DNA of 64,000 nucleotides from Helicobacter salomonis (GCF_017979425.1 NZ_JAERIS010000005.1:1-64000); one strand, 5' to 3'; positions 36,396 through 45,881 are shown, counted from the stretch's first letter. Notes: generated by a model from the sequence alone, not told the origin. A program made the numbers and translations.

Positions 36396-37097
36396 CTACT
36401 TGATATCCATCAATTCCTGAGAATTGAGTCGCACGCCTGGAGACATGCTCAGAGATACCACACTATTGCGGATGTATTTCCCCTTAGAGGTGCTGGGCTT
36501 GAGTTTATTGACCGCACGCACCAATTCCAGCATATTCTCTTTAATCTGTTCTACCGAAAAGCTCACCTTGCCTACGGGGGCATGCAGATTGCCCTTTTTG
36601 TCCACGCGAAAATTCACCTGTCCGCTTTTAGCATTGCTCACGGCCTTTTTCACATCCATAGTTACGGTGCCAGTTTTAGGATTAGGCATCAGACCCTTAG
36701 GACCCAAAATACGCCCTACCTTGCCCACAACGGCCATCATGTCTGGGGTGGCAATTACCATGTCAAAACTGGTATTGCCATTTTTGATCTCTTCAGCTAA
36801 ATCCTCGCCCCCCACCACATCTGCACCTGCTTCTCTAGCTTCATCTAGTTTAATATCTTTTGCAAAGACGGCTACACGCACCTTTTTACCCGTGCCATGA
36901 GGCAAGACCACCGCGCCACGCACCATTTGATCGGCATGCCTAGGGTCTACACCTAGGCGCAGGGCCACCTCCACAGTTTCATCAAACTTTGCAGATGCCA
37001 AAGATTTCACTACACCCACACCCTCATCCAAATCATAGACCTTTTCTCTGTCAAACTTATCCGCTAATTTTTCTAAACGCTTTGCTAGTTTTGCCAT
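36396..37097 (-). CDS. rplA: 50S ribosomal protein L1
   Basis: Forms the L1 stalk at the E site and can repress its own operon. 233 residues with the signature VVIATPDMM-like segment, [18 protein letters not shown] and [14 protein letters not shown]. Two bases after rplK. Confidence 0.97.
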   Translation of the reverse strand: MAKLAKRLEKLADKFDREKVYDLDEGVGVVKSLASAKFDETVEVALRLGVDPRHADQMVRGAVVLPHGTGKKVRVAVFAKDIKLDEAREAGADVVGGEDLAEEIKNGNTSFDMVIATPDMMAVVGKVGRILGPKGLMPNPKTGTVTMDVKKAVSNAKSGQVNFRVDKKGNLHAPVGKVSFSVEQIKENMLELVRAVNKLKPSTSKGKYIRNSVVSLSMSPGVRLNSQELMDIK

Positions 37098-37099
37098 GC

Positions 37100-37525
37100 C
37101 TATCCTTCTACTTCAATACCCATGCTCTTCGCACTGCCCATGACAATGCGCTTAGCAGCTTCTAGGTCCGTAGTGTTGAGATCCTCCATTTTGTTCTTAG
37201 CGATCTCCTCAACCTGCGCTAAAGAGAGCTTACCTACCTTATTTTTCAGAGGGTTATCCGCTCCCTTGGCCACCCCGCTAGCCTTTTTGATGAGATCGGT
37301 CATTGGAGGCTTTTTGGTGATAAAAGTAAAACTCTTGTCCTGATAAACCGTAATGATCACAGGGATATTAAAATTCCCCATGTCCTTGGTCTTCTCGTTA
37401 AAAGCCTTGCAAAACTCCATAATATTCACACCTCGCTGGCCCAAAGCAGGACCTACAGGAGGGGAAGGATTCGCCTTTCCTGCGGGGATCTGTAATTTAA
37501 TTTCACCGACAACCTTCTTTGCCAT
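37100..37525 (-). CDS. rplK: 50S ribosomal protein L11
   Basis: Part of the GTPase-associated centre. 141 residues, with the N-terminal [20 protein letters not shown] and the C-terminal [21 protein letters not shown]. Follows nusG by nine bases. Confidence 0.97.
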   Translation of the reverse strand: MAKKVVGEIKLQIPAGKANPSPPVGPALGQRGVNIMEFCKAFNEKTKDMGNFNIPVIITVYQDKSFTFITKKPPMTDLIKKASGVAKGADNPLKNKVGKLSLAQVEEIAKNKMEDLNTTDLEAAKRIVMGSAKSMGIEVEG

Positions 37526-37534
37526 GCGTTCTCC

Positions 37535-38068
37535 TTAAATAATTTTTTCCACTTGGGAATAGAGAATCTCAATGAGAGTATTGCGCCCAAAAATGGATAC
37601 ATTGAGTTTTAACTTACGATGTTGTACATCGTATTCCTCCACCGTAGCGGTGAAGTTAGCAAAAGGCCCTTCAATGATGCGTACCACTTCACCCTTCTCG
37701 TAGTAAATCTTGGGTTTAGGAGCTGCTCGGTGGGTCATTTTTTCCAGAATATTTCCAATGTCCGCATCGCTTAACGGGGTGGGTTTCTTACTCTCTCCAA
37801 TGAAACGACTCACTCTAGGCAGGGATTGAATTTTATGCCATAGCACCGTGTCCAAATCCACCTTGATAAATACATAACCCGGATATAAGCTGCGCTCTGT
37901 AACCTTATTCTTACTCTTTTTGGAGAGTTCGATCACATCCTCGGTGGGCACGATGACTTCCTGCACCCGATCCCCGATGTTATTCTCGCGCACCATGTTC
38001 TCAATGGCTTTCTTAACCGCCTGTTCACTACCCGAATAGGTCTGAATTGCATACCATTCCATACTCAC
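37535..38068 (-). CDS. nusG: transcription termination/antitermination protein NusG
   Basis: Binds RNA polymerase at the clamp and couples it to Rho or the ribosome. 177 residues: NGN domain starting MEWYAIQTYSGSEQAVKKAI with LYPGYVFIKVDLD, and a C-terminal KOW domain with GEVVRIIEGPFANFTATVEE. Eight bases after secE. Confidence 0.96.
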   Translation of the reverse strand: MSMEWYAIQTYSGSEQAVKKAIENMVRENNIGDRVQEVIVPTEDVIELSKKSKNKVTERSLYPGYVFIKVDLDTVLWHKIQSLPRVSRFIGESKKPTPLSDADIGNILEKMTHRAAPKPKIYYEKGEVVRIIEGPFANFTATVEEYDVQHRKLKLNVSIFGRNTLIEILYSQVEKII

Positions 38069-38076
38069 AAGTCCCC

Positions 38077-38256
38077 CTATAGAATGCTAGCGACAAAGGA
38101 CGACAAAACAAAATCTATCAAAGCCAAAAACAAAGTGATGATACTCACCACAATCACCACAGATACAAGGGCATTGCGGATCTGCTCCTTGAGTGGGAAG
38201 ATCACCTTTGATAGCTCTTCTTTTGTCAATCTATAATGGGATAACCACTTCTTCAT
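38077..38256 (-). CDS. secE: preprotein translocase subunit SecE
   Basis: Small essential partner of SecY. From ATG 38256 the product is 59 residues: a short amphipathic region (MKKWLSHYRLTKEELSKVIF) followed by one membrane segment (about 30-56, ALVSVVIVVSIITLFLALIDFVL). The frame open to 38313 runs into the tRNA-Trp gene and is rejected as a start. Position between tRNA-Trp and nusG is canonical. Confidence 0.92.
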   Translation of the reverse strand: MKKWLSHYRLTKEELSKVIFPLKEQIRNALVSVVIVVSIITLFLALIDFVLSSFVASIL

Positions 38257-38280
38257 TCTACCAACTTTCTCTTGCCACCA

Positions 38281-38356
38281 TGGCAGGCCAGGAGGGACTC
38301 GAACCCCCAACAATCGGTTTTGGAGACCGGCGCTCTACCATTGGAGCTACTGACCT
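38281..38356 (-). tRNA. tRNA-Trp (CCA)
   Basis: Full cloverleaf on the minus strand: acceptor AGGTCAG pairs with CTGGCCT, discriminator G, CCA encoded; anticodon loop CTCCAAA gives CCA. It sits between rpmG and secE, the usual place in Campylobacterota. Confidence 0.97.
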
Positions 38357-38378
38357 CTATCCCCCTCTCCTAGCGCCC

Positions 38379-38537
38379 TTAACTCTTGAGTTTTACCTCT
38401 TTATGTGTGGTGCGCCTATTTTCCCTAGGACAAAACTTCCTGAGCTCCAGTTTCTCTGTGTTTGTCTTGGCATTTTTGGTCGTGCTGTAATTAATCTCCG
38501 CACAATCTGCGCATTTCAAACCAACCTTAACTTTCAT
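38379..38537 (-). CDS. rpmG: 50S ribosomal protein L33
   Basis: A 52-residue protein beginning [20 protein letters not shown] and ending [15 protein letters not shown]. Two N-terminal cysteines (Cys9, Cys12) and one later (KFCPRE) form an incomplete zinc set. Short enough to be missed by length cut-offs but unmistakable by sequence and by its place between tuf and tRNA-Trp. Confidence 0.95.
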   Translation of the reverse strand: MKVKVGLKCADCAEINYSTTKNAKTNTEKLELRKFCPRENRRTTHKEVKLKS

Positions 38538-38546
38538 GCCAATATC

Positions 38547-39746
38547 CTATTCAAGGATTTTAGTCACTACACCCGCACCCACGGTCTTACCGCCCTCACG
38601 AATGGCAAATTTTGTGCCCACTTCCAAAGCAATGGAGCTAATGAGTTCTACCATAATTTTTGTATTATCCCCAGGCATGATCATTTCAGTGCCTTCAGGC
38701 AAAGTAATCGAACCGGTCACATCGGTGGTGCGCACATAGAATTGGGGGCGATAGCCATTGAAAAAGGGAGTATGGCGCCCACCTTCTTCTTTAGAGAGCA
38801 CATACACTTCACCTTCAAACTTTTTATGAGGTGTGATGGAACCGGGTTTGCAGAGAACCATACCACGGAAGACTTCCTCTTTCTTTGTGCCTCGCAAGAG
38901 CACACCCACATTATCTCCTGCTTCACCCTTATCGAGTTCTTTGCGGAACATTTCCACACCGGTAACTGTGGTTTTTTGGGTGTCTTTAATCCCTACGATT
39001 TCCACTTCATCCCCGATTTTCACTACACCGCGTTCAATCCTACCAGTTACAACAGTGCCACGGCCAGCAATGGAGAACACATCTTCTACGGGCATTAAGA
39101 AGGCTTTTTCGGTGTCGCGCTCAGGAGTGGGTACATAGCCATCCACCTGCGCCATCAAATCTAGGACTTTTTGGCCCCATTCCCCGATATTACCAGATTT
39201 AGCCTCTTCGAGGGCCTTAAGAGCAGAACCAGCAATGATGGGAGTGTCATCTCCAGGGAAGTCGTAGGCGCTCAAAAGCTCACGCACTTCCATTTCTACC
39301 AATTCCAATAATTCTTGATCATCCACCATATCTTGCTTATTCAAGAACACTACGATATGGGGCACACCCACTTGGCGCGCGAGTAGAATGTGTTCTCGGG
39401 TTTGGGGCATGGGACCATCAGCGGCAGACACAACTAGAATTGCACCATCCATTTGGGCTGCACCGGTGATCATGTTTTTCACATAGTCGGCGTGGCCAGG
39501 GCAGTCGACATGCGCGTAGTGGCGATTTTCTGTGGAATATTCGATGTGGGAAGTGGCAATGGTAATGCCTCTTTCTTTTTCCTCGGGGGCGTTGTCAATA
39601 TTGTCGTAATCTTTGAGCTCGGCTAAGCCCTTCAGAGATAGCACGGCGGAAATCGCTGCACTCAAAGTAGTCTTGCCATGGTCAACATGTCCGATAGTGC
39701 CCACATTGACATGGGGTTTGTTTCTTTCAAACTTTGCTTTTGCCAT
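38547..39746 (-). CDS. tuf: elongation factor Tu
   Basis: Carries aminoacyl-tRNA to the ribosome. 399 residues with [34 protein letters not shown] and the domain II/III motifs [13 protein letters not shown] and [16 protein letters not shown]. Nine bases before rpmG. Only copy seen in the window. Confidence 0.98.
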   Translation of the reverse strand: MAKAKFERNKPHVNVGTIGHVDHGKTTLSAAISAVLSLKGLAELKDYDNIDNAPEEKERGITIATSHIEYSTENRHYAHVDCPGHADYVKNMITGAAQMDGAILVVSAADGPMPQTREHILLARQVGVPHIVVFLNKQDMVDDQELLELVEMEVRELLSAYDFPGDDTPIIAGSALKALEEAKSGNIGEWGQKVLDLMAQVDGYVPTPERDTEKAFLMPVEDVFSIAGRGTVVTGRIERGVVKIGDEVEIVGIKDTQKTTVTGVEMFRKELDKGEAGDNVGVLLRGTKKEEVFRGMVLCKPGSITPHKKFEGEVYVLSKEEGGRHTPFFNGYRPQFYVRTTDVTGSITLPEGTEMIMPGDNTKIMVELISSIALEVGTKFAIREGGKTVGAGVVTKILE

Positions 39747-39795
39747 TTGCGCTCCTGATATTTAAATTTTTAAAACCTATTAGGGATAGCTACAC

Positions 39796-39870
39796 TGGAG
39801 CCCATAAGCGGAATTGAACCGCCGACCTCTTCCTTACCAAGGAAGTGCTCTGCCCCTGAGCTATATGGGC
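39796..39870 (-). tRNA. tRNA-Thr (GGT)
   Basis: Acceptor GCCCATA/TATGGGC, CCA encoded; anticodon loop TTGGTAA gives GGT. Fourth of a four-tRNA cluster just upstream of tuf on the same strand. Confidence 0.96.
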
Positions 39871-39874
39871 ACCC

Positions 39875-39951
39875 TGGAGCGGGAAACGGGACTCGAACCC
39901 GCGACCCTCAGCTTGGAAGGCTGATGCTCTAGCCAACTGAGCTATTCCCGC
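39875..39951 (-). tRNA. tRNA-Gly (TCC)
   Basis: Acceptor GCGGGAA, CCA encoded; anticodon loop CTTCCAA gives TCC. Four bases separate it from the next tRNA. Confidence 0.96.
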
Positions 39952-39953
39952 GC

Positions 39954-40039
<86 letters not shown>

Positions 40040-40044
40040 TACTC

Positions 40045-40120
40045 TGGAGCTGGCTAAGGGACTTGAACCCCCAACCTGCTGCTTACAAGGCAGCTGCTCT
40101 ACCAATTGAGCTAAGCCAGC
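40045..40120 (-). tRNA. tRNA-Thr (TGT)
   Basis: Acceptor GCTGGCT/AGCCAGC, CCA encoded; anticodon loop CTTGTAA gives TGT. First gene of the tRNA-tuf-rpo unit, 17 bases after the -10 box. Confidence 0.96.
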
Positions 40121-40136
40121 ACTAACACAAATTTCG

Positions 40137-40166
40137 ATTATAACATTTTCTCAACCAACTTGTCAA
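40137..40166 (-). promoter_or_regulatory. strong promoter of the tRNA-tuf-rpo region
   Basis: On the minus strand TTGACA (40161-40166), 18 bases, then TGT-TATAAT (TATAAT at 40137-40142). Both boxes are near consensus and the -10 is extended. It overlaps the last codons of mtnN, which starts upstream of it. Confidence 0.7.
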
Positions 40167-40864
40167 GAACAAGCGAGCTTTTCTAGCATGGAAAAGACGA
40201 ACCGAGCACTAATTTGGGCCGCCTGCTCTAAAAAGCGATCAAAGTCCTGTGGGGCTTCTCCATTGGCGCTATCGCTCACACTACGTAATATACAAAAGGG
40301 CACGCCAAAATTCGCACAGACAAAACCCACACTTGCCCCCTCCATCTCCACCACATCTGCCCCAAAATCGCGCACAAGTTCTACTTTACGCTCTTTAGAA
40401 CTCACAAATTGATCGCAGGTGGCCACCACTCCATTTTTAAGAGAGATATTTAAATCCTGCGCCACGCTTTGAGCTAGGGCATTTAATTTAGCATCGCTCT
40501 CTACAAAGAGCGCACTTTCAGGGATAAAGCCTATAGGATGTCCAAAGGCACATAGATTCACATCCGCTTGGCAGAGTTTGGTCGCTAATAAAAGATCATT
40601 GATTTGCAAATGAGGGGCAAGACCACCAGCTACTCCACTAAAGATCAAAGCTTGCACCCCATAGCGCAATAACATTGTGCTCGCCGTGGTGGCTGCATGC
40701 ACTTTACCAATCTTGCTATAGGCTAGAACAATGCGCATGCCCTTAAAAGGGATCAAATAAAAGACATTGCCCCCTATATTTTCTTGCGTGTGTGCACCAA
40801 AGAGGGCTAAAAAAGGAGCAATCTCCTCTGGCATTGCACCCATTACACCAATGATTTTTTCCAT
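40163..40864 (-). CDS. mtnN: 5'-methylthioadenosine/S-adenosylhomocysteine (aminofutalosine) nucleosidase
   Basis: Hydrolyses MTA and SAH; in Helicobacter the same enzyme also cleaves 6-amino-6-deoxyfutalosine in menaquinone synthesis. Seen: MGAMPEEIAPFL, the GVAGGL loop, VATCDQFV and DVVEMEGASVGFVC with the nucleoside-binding Glu. Length 233. AGGA precedes the ATG at 40864. Stands alone between divergent ribBA and the tRNA promoter. Confidence 0.93.
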   Translation of the reverse strand: MEKIIGVMGAMPEEIAPFLALFGAHTQENIGGNVFYLIPFKGMRIVLAYSKIGKVHAATTASTMLLRYGVQALIFSGVAGGLAPHLQINDLLLATKLCQADVNLCAFGHPIGFIPESALFVESDAKLNALAQSVAQDLNISLKNGVVATCDQFVSSKERKVELVRDFGADVVEMEGASVGFVCANFGVPFCILRSVSDSANGEAPQDFDRFLEQAAQISARFVFSMLEKLACS

Positions 40865-40886
40865 GACGATCCTTTGATAAGTGCGT

Positions 40887-40892
40887 ATTCTA
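40887..40892 (-). promoter_or_regulatory. -10 box for mtnN
   Basis: Minus-strand TGT-TAGAAT, 23 bases before the mtnN ATG. Confidence 0.4.
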
Positions 40893-40930
40893 ACATGGTT
40901 TTTAAAATTCTGAGTGTTGTTTTCATTTTG

Positions 40931-40939
40931 TGCTACAAT
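40931..40939 (+). promoter_or_regulatory. extended -10 promoter for ribBA
   Basis: TGC-TACAAT, 27 bases before the ribBA ATG. It lies back to back with the mtnN promoter. Confidence 0.45.
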
Positions 40940-40965
40940 GGCATGATCAATGCAAAAGGGGTATT

Positions 40966-41994
40966 ATGCAAGGCGTTTTAACAAGAGTGCAAGAGGCGAT
41001 TGATGCCATTAAACAGGGATGTTTGATTATTCTAATGGACGATGAAGATCGCGAAAATGAGGGGGATTTGGTGATGGCGGGGGAATTTAGCAACCCAGAT
41101 AAGATCAATTTCATGGCTAAACACGCGCGCGGACTCATCTGTGTTTCGCTCACTAAGGAGCTTGCGCACCGCTTTGATTTGCAACCTATGGTGTCTCACA
41201 ATGACTCCAAACATGAAACAGCTTTCACGGTTTCTATAGATGCGCGCCAAGCTAAGACGGGGATTTCTGCCTATGAGCGATCTTTGACGATTGAATTGCT
41301 ATGCGATGAAAAGACTAGCGCACAGGATTTTGTGCGCCCGGGGCATATTTTTCCCTTAGTGGCTAAAGATGAGGGGGTGTTGGTGCGCACAGGGCACACT
41401 GAGGCAAGCGTAGATTTATGCAAGTTGGCTGGATTAAAGCCGGTGAGTGTGATCTGTGAGATCATGAAAGAAGATGGCTCGATGGCACAAAGGGGGGACA
41501 AGTTTTTGCTAGACTTTGCCCAAGAACACAAGCTTAAAATTTTATATGTGTCGGATTTAGTGAGTTATCGCCTCCAAACCGAAAATCTCGTGCACTTGGT
41601 TTATAACGCGCCGGCGTGTTTTATGGATTATCATTGCACTTACATTAAACTCTTGGATCATCTCCAGCGCGAACACCATGTCTATCAATTTGGTAACCCG
41701 GTTGTGCCTTTGGTGCGCTTCCATGTGGTGCAAAACGATCACGCTCTCTTGAGTCAGCCCGAGCAGTATAATTTTTTCCTAAAGGCCCTACAGATACTAC
41801 ATGCCCAAGGGGGTTACCTCGTCTTCATTGATCCACAGGCTAAGACGGACACCATGAAAAGCTTTGGAGTGGGGGCACTGATTTTAAAGAGTTTAGGGAT
41901 TGGGGATTTCAAACTCATCACCACTCAGGACAATCCCGAATACACGGCTTTGAAGGGCTTTGGTTTAAATCTGCTAGAGACTTTGCAGCCTTAG
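40966..41994 (+). CDS. ribBA: 3,4-dihydroxy-2-butanone 4-phosphate synthase with degenerate RibA-like C-terminus
   Basis: The first ~205 residues are a complete RibB, which makes the four-carbon precursor of riboflavin from ribulose 5-phosphate: DDEDRENEGDLVMAGE, FMAKHARGLICVSL, RPGHIFPLVAKDEGVLVRTGHTEA. The last ~135 residues align with GTP cyclohydrolase II only in outline (the late region near TQDNPEYTALKGFGL); the zinc cysteines (CLTGD...CDC type) and the catalytic region are absent. So the second half is probably inactive, as in H. pylori. Start ATG 40966 with AAAAGGGG; the earlier in-frame start at 40930 has no such site and would overlap the promoter. Confidence 0.9.
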   Translation: MQGVLTRVQEAIDAIKQGCLIILMDDEDRENEGDLVMAGEFSNPDKINFMAKHARGLICVSLTKELAHRFDLQPMVSHNDSKHETAFTVSIDARQAKTGISAYERSLTIELLCDEKTSAQDFVRPGHIFPLVAKDEGVLVRTGHTEASVDLCKLAGLKPVSVICEIMKEDGSMAQRGDKFLLDFAQEHKLKILYVSDLVSYRLQTENLVHLVYNAPACFMDYHCTYIKLLDHLQREHHVYQFGNPVVPLVRFHVVQNDHALLSQPEQYNFFLKALQILHAQGGYLVFIDPQAKTDTMKSFGVGALILKSLGIGDFKLITTQDNPEYTALKGFGLNLLETLQP

Positions 41995-42008
41995 TATTTG
42001 CAAACTTT

Positions 42009-42704
42009 CTAGTCCTTGTTGTGCTTTAAGTCCTCTAGGAAACCACAAGCACTCTTTGAACCCATATTGCAAGCCTTTTGGTAGTATTGGCGCGCTTTTT
42101 TCTCGTTATGCTCGACACCTCTGCCACTTCGATACAAGCGTGCTAATCCATAATACGCGTCAGCACTCCCCATGTTTGCTGCCTTTTTGTAGTATTGTTT
42201 GGCTTTAGCGTAATCTTTGGGGATGCCTTCATCACCCTCATACATCAATCCCGCATCGAGATAGCCTGCTGCATATCCCATGTCGCCTGCTTTTTTGTAA
42301 TATTGCAGGGCTTTTGCATAATCTGGCTTCACAGCGCATTCGAATCTATCGCAATCGCCACCCGACTCATATAGATAGCCTAGGCTAAAATAAGCCTCTG
42401 CATCTCCTAAATCCCTCGCCTTTTTGTAATAGAACAACGCTTGCGAATAATCACTAAAACCACTATCATAGTCGCTATACAGATCCCCCAAACCAATATA
42501 ACCCTTGACACTCCCTAAATCCGCTGCTTTTTGAAAGTATGCGAAAGCCTTGTCATAATCTTTGCGATGATAAGCCTTATTAGCTATAGAGAGGTATTGT
42601 TTAATTTGTTGGGCTTTTGTTTGGTTGTCATGGGCAAAAAGACTTGCTACACAACACAGACTAATGAAGGCTATTTTAAGGATGTGTTTAGCGGTGCGTG
42701 TCAT
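42009..42704 (-). CDS. secreted Sel1-repeat protein (Hcp-like)
   Basis: Signal peptide (about 1-24, ILKIAFISLCCVASLFA) and about five 36-residue Sel1 repeats (YYKKAxxxGxxxAxxxLGxLY). This is the fold of the Helicobacter cysteine-rich proteins (Hcp), which are secreted and immunogenic. Most repeats here lack the Hcp disulfide cysteines; only GGDCDRFECAV and KACNMGSKSACGF keep pairs. So it is a Sel1 protein of the Hcp type with reduced disulfides. 231 residues. It lies 21 bases after cmoA. Confidence 0.85.
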   Translation of the reverse strand: MTRTAKHILKIAFISLCCVASLFAHDNQTKAQQIKQYLSIANKAYHRKDYDKAFAYFQKAADLGSVKGYIGLGDLYSDYDSGFSDYSQALFYYKKARDLGDAEAYFSLGYLYESGGDCDRFECAVKPDYAKALQYYKKAGDMGYAAGYLDAGLMYEGDEGIPKDYAKAKQYYKKAANMGSADAYYGLARLYRSGRGVEHNEKKARQYYQKACNMGSKSACGFLEDLKHNKD

Positions 42705-42725
42705 CTCTCTCTTTTTTAGGATAAT

Positions 42726-43424
42726 CTAAGCCTTGCGCGCGATTAAGAGTCCAAAATTTACCCATTTGAAGAGCACTTCTACATGCTTAAAGCCGGCTTG
42801 CTCCAAAAGGGCGGTGTTTTCTTGCAAACTATAGGGCACTAGCACATTTTCTAGGGCTTCGCGTTTGAAACTAATTTCGTTGAGCGTGTATCCCTGAGCC
42901 TGCTTGTAGAGATAATAAAGCTCGATCATTTGTTTATCTAAGATTCGATCCAAGCTCATCATTTTCTCTGCCACTACCAAAACCCCCCCGGGCTTTAGGG
43001 CGTGGAAAATACGCCCTATCAAGGCTTGGCGTTGCAAGGGTCTAATAAATTGCAAGGTATAGAGCAGGGCAATAGCTCCTGCATTTTCCAAAGAGGTGTG
43101 TAAAATGTCCTCACAGCGCCAGGAAACATTGGCAAGCTTCAGTTTTTCCTGCGCCTTGGCGAGCATGCTCGGAGCGTTATCCACACCCACTAGGGGAGCA
43201 TCAGAGGAGAGCAGAGCGCTTAAATTAGTTAGAAAGTTGCCCGTAGAGCAACCCAAATCATAAACCACACCCTCCAAATCTTGAGCTATAAAGTGGCTAG
43301 CAAGTTTTAGGGTTTCATGGTAGTAGGGGATAGAGCGAGCAAGCATGTCATCAAACATGCCCGCCACTTGGTTGTCAAATTCAAAACGCTTGGGCAGGGG
43401 AGTGCAAAAGAGAGTATCTTTCAA
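42726..43424 (-). CDS. cmoA: carboxy-S-adenosyl-L-methionine synthase
   Basis: Makes carboxy-SAM from SAM and prephenate for tRNA wobble uridine modification with CmoB. Seen: [24 protein letters not shown] at the N-terminus, SAM motif [23 protein letters not shown] and [11 protein letters not shown]. Length 232. Overlaps thiG by four bases. cmoB is not in the window. Confidence 0.92.
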   Translation of the reverse strand: MKDTLFCTPLPKRFEFDNQVAGMFDDMLARSIPYYHETLKLASHFIAQDLEGVVYDLGCSTGNFLTNLSALLSSDAPLVGVDNAPSMLAKAQEKLKLANVSWRCEDILHTSLENAGAIALLYTLQFIRPLQRQALIGRIFHALKPGGVLVVAEKMMSLDRILDKQMIELYYLYKQAQGYTLNEISFKREALENVLVPYSLQENTALLEQAGFKHVEVLFKWVNFGLLIARKA

Positions 43425-44197
43425 AGTTGGGCTAGCCCAAAAACGGGCGAACTGGGGCTCGCATAGGCTTTTTTAGGAATGCGTCCGGCTAAATAACTCT
43501 GCCGCCCAGCCATTACGGCAAATTTCATGCTCGTCGCCATCAAGACGGGGTCTTTGGCAAGTGCAATAGCGGAGTTAGTAAGCACCCCATCCGCTCCTAA
43601 CTCCATTGCAATGCTTGCATCCGAAGCACAGCCTACACCTGCATCTACGATCACGGGCACACCGACGGCCTCTTTGATGAAACCGATATTATAGCGGTTT
43701 TGAATGCCTAGCCCGCTCCCAATAGGGGAAGCTAAGGGCATCACTGCGCTTGCACCCGCATCTTCTAGTTTTTTAGCCATGATGGGATCATCATTGGTGT
43801 AAGCCAGTACGCAGAAACCCTCCTTAGCCAAGACTTCACAGGCTTGCAGAGTTTCTAGTACATCCGGATAAAGCGTTCGATCATCCCCGATGATTTCCAG
43901 CTTGATAAAATCAATCCCTGTAGCCTCCTTGACAAGCCTAAAAAGAGCAATCGCTTCCTGTGCGGTGCGACACCCTGCTGAGTTGGGTAGGAAACTAATG
44001 TCCGTGCCTTTAAAGGTGTCTAGCAGGTTTTCGCTACTAGGATCGGTGATATTCACGCGACGCACCGCCACGGTGATCATCTCTGCTCCGCTGGCGAGTG
44101 TCGCCTCTTTAGTGGTGACAAAGTCCCTATACTTGCCACTACCCACGATGAGGCGAGAGTGAAAGACCTTTGTGCCAATAGTCAGGGTATCTGTCAT
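43421..44197 (-). CDS. thiG: thiazole synthase
   Basis: Forms the thiazole phosphate ring of thiamine from deoxyxylulose phosphate, dehydroglycine/iminoglycine and ThiS thiocarboxylate. Seen: [26 protein letters not shown], the Schiff-base lysine in [30 protein letters not shown] and [23 protein letters not shown]. Length 258. No thiS, thiF, thiH/thiO or thiC is beside it. It is wedged between sodB (TAATG junction) and cmoA, an unusual position. Confidence 0.95.
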   Translation of the reverse strand: MTDTLTIGTKVFHSRLIVGSGKYRDFVTTKEATLASGAEMITVAVRRVNITDPSSENLLDTFKGTDISFLPNSAGCRTAQEAIALFRLVKEATGIDFIKLEIIGDDRTLYPDVLETLQACEVLAKEGFCVLAYTNDDPIMAKKLEDAGASAVMPLASPIGSGLGIQNRYNIGFIKEAVGVPVIVDAGVGCASDASIAMELGADGVLTNSAIALAKDPVLMATSMKFAVMAGRQSYLAGRIPKKAYASPSSPVFGLAQL

Positions 44198-44838
44198 TAG
44201 GCTTTCTTATGCACGATCTCGTTAATGTAGTGATCTACAGAGCCTAGACCCTCTTTCTTTGCCCATTCGTAGCATTTAGACACGAATTCCCAGTTGATAT
44301 GAGGGTAGAATTTCTCCAAATACGCAGGACGAGCATTTTTGTGATCAATATAGTAGGCGTGTTCCCATACATCCACAGTCAAAATGGGGATTTTGTGATC
44401 GGTAACTGGAGTTTGGGCATTACTGGTTTGCACGATCTCGATTTTTTGGGTTTTGGGATTGTAGACCGCCCAGTTCCAGCCCGAACCAAAAAGGGTTGTT
44501 GCGCTTTTTAGAAAAGCTTCTTTAAAACCATCAAGAGAGCCGTAATCGTGCTCGAGTGCGCTTTTGAGCTCCTCACTCATTTGAGTGGCTTTGGGGCTTA
44601 GGCAGTCCCAATAGAAATCATGGTTGTAAATCTGGGCGGCGTTGTTAAAAACCCCTCCGCTGGATTTGGTTAGAATAGTAAACAAACAACTATCCTTAAA
44701 CTCGCTATCTTGGATCAAGTTATTCAGATTGTTGACATAGGCTTGGTGGTGTTTGCCATGGTGGAAGTCAAAAGCGGTAGGGCTTAAGAAATCCCCCATG
44801 CTGTCTTTGCTATAAGGCAGCTGACGTAAAGTGAACAT
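44197..44838 (-). CDS. sodB: superoxide dismutase [Fe]
   Basis: Removes superoxide. Metal ligands are in [14 protein letters not shown] (first His of the family near residue 27), NHDFYWDCL (second His), and [20 protein letters not shown] (Asp and His). The GSGWNWAVY and QTP-type sequence fit the iron form. Length 213. AAGGAG precedes the ATG at 44838 and an extended -10 lies upstream. Confidence 0.95.
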   Translation of the reverse strand: MFTLRQLPYSKDSMGDFLSPTAFDFHHGKHHQAYVNNLNNLIQDSEFKDSCLFTILTKSSGGVFNNAAQIYNHDFYWDCLSPKATQMSEELKSALEHDYGSLDGFKEAFLKSATTLFGSGWNWAVYNPKTQKIEIVQTSNAQTPVTDHKIPILTVDVWEHAYYIDHKNARPAYLEKFYPHINWEFVSKCYEWAKKEGLGSVDHYINEIVHKKA

Positions 44839-44868
44839 AGTGTCTCCTTCAAATTAAATTAGGAGCCC

Positions 44869-44876
44869 ATTATAAC
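44869..44876 (-). promoter_or_regulatory. extended -10 promoter for sodB
   Basis: Minus-strand TGT-TATAAT (TATAAT 44869-44874), 31 bases before sodB. It lies only a few bases after the bioD stop at 44886. Confidence 0.5.
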
Positions 44877-44885
44877 ACTAGATTC

Positions 44886-45548
44886 TCAACAAGGGACTAA
44901 TATCGCGTCTAAGAGACGCGCACTCTGTTCGGGAAACTCCAAGATAGGGGTTTTTAAAGCGGTGTTGAGGTAGTCAATATAGGGTTTGCAGATTTGGGTA
45001 TAGGCGCGCTTATCACGCACATTAATGAGCATGTGATGGGAAATTTTGTGTGTATTGAGATACTCTTGATTCAAGAGGAGATCGTTGAGCATGCCTAGAC
45101 GATCGGCATTAATAATCAAAGGCCTCATTTTGAGGAATGTACAGAGATCGACAATTTTGTTTTTATGATCCAAAGGGGTTAGTAACCCTCCAACCCCCTC
45201 TACAATGAGCAAATCGCATCGTTCTTGCAGCGCATCGAGCTTCCTTTTAATCTCTTTGAAATCTATAGTGATGTGGGGTTCAAAACGCATGGCCACAAAG
45301 GGGCTTGCTCCCAAAACATACCGATAAAAACTGATATCTTCCAAGTTTAGATGCGCTTCAACTTGCAGGTTCTCTTGGAAAAACAATTCTGCATCGCTCG
45401 TCTGCTCTGTTGTATTGATGCCAGTTTCAATGGGTTTGGCTAGTAAGGTTTTGATTCCGCGCGCCTTACATAAACGGGCAATTTCCAAGGAAAGCGTGGT
45501 CTTGCCCACACCCGTGTTAGTAGCACTCACAAAAATGGGAGCATACAT
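44886..45548 (-). CDS. bioD: dethiobiotin synthetase
   Basis: ATP-dependent closure of the ureido ring of dethiobiotin. Seen: P-loop SATNTGVGKTTLSLEIA near the N-terminus, KPIETGIN (substrate lysine region), LLIVEGVGGLLTPL. I start at ATG 45548 with AAGGAA; the TTG at 45563 is less likely. About 220 residues. Other bio genes are not in the window. Confidence 0.92.
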   Translation of the reverse strand: MYAPIFVSATNTGVGKTTLSLEIARLCKARGIKTLLAKPIETGINTTEQTSDAELFFQENLQVEAHLNLEDISFYRYVLGASPFVAMRFEPHITIDFKEIKRKLDALQERCDLLIVEGVGGLLTPLDHKNKIVDLCTFLKMRPLIINADRLGMLNDLLLNQEYLNTHKISHHMLINVRDKRAYTQICKPYIDYLNTALKTPILEFPEQSARLLDAILVPC

Positions 45549-45661
45549 TGAAAATTCCTTCAAATATTTTGGCGGTAGCTTAGGCTCATTTCTCTTATAT
45601 TGGCTTTAAAAATGCTACAGAAGTTACCACTCGCGCCATAAGGCTAGCACCAACATAGCTG

Positions 45662-45670
45662 TGCTAATAT
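45662..45670 (+). promoter_or_regulatory. extended -10 before scaffold copy A
   Basis: TGC-TAATAT, about 30 bases before the conserved part of copy A. A small hairpin AAGGG/CCCTT follows at 45681-45696. Confidence 0.35.
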
Positions 45671-45819
45671 TCGTGCAATCAAGGGGTAATACCCTTGGGG
45701 TTGGGGCATCAACCTTTGGAATAGGGAATGTAAGACTCCAAACGGAGCTGTCCCGCTTGAAGCCGCGATCTCCACTAAAGCTAGAATCCCCTAACTTTAG
45801 TTATGGGAGAGTATGTCAA
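45671..45819 (+). mobile_element. IS200/IS605-type right end, copy A (possible TnpB guide-RNA scaffold)
   Basis: The segment from 45699 reads in one frame GASTFGIGNVR..., a C-terminal pattern of TnpB proteins. It ends with the right-end hairpin TCCCCTAACTTTAGTTATGGGA (core 45787-45808) followed by GTATGTCAA. Known: IS608-type right ends carry a CCCCTAGCTTTAGCTATGGGG hairpin and are cleaved after TCAA; the 3' end of tnpB plus this end is the omega/reRNA that guides TnpB. The sequence 3' of TCAA would be the guide. No tnpA or tnpB is present. Element boundaries to the left are unclear. Confidence 0.65.
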
Positions 45820-45881
45820 CACGCGTGCCGTAAACCTCTGGGTTTAGTCATGGATGCATAAGGTGCTTTGTTGGCATTTTA

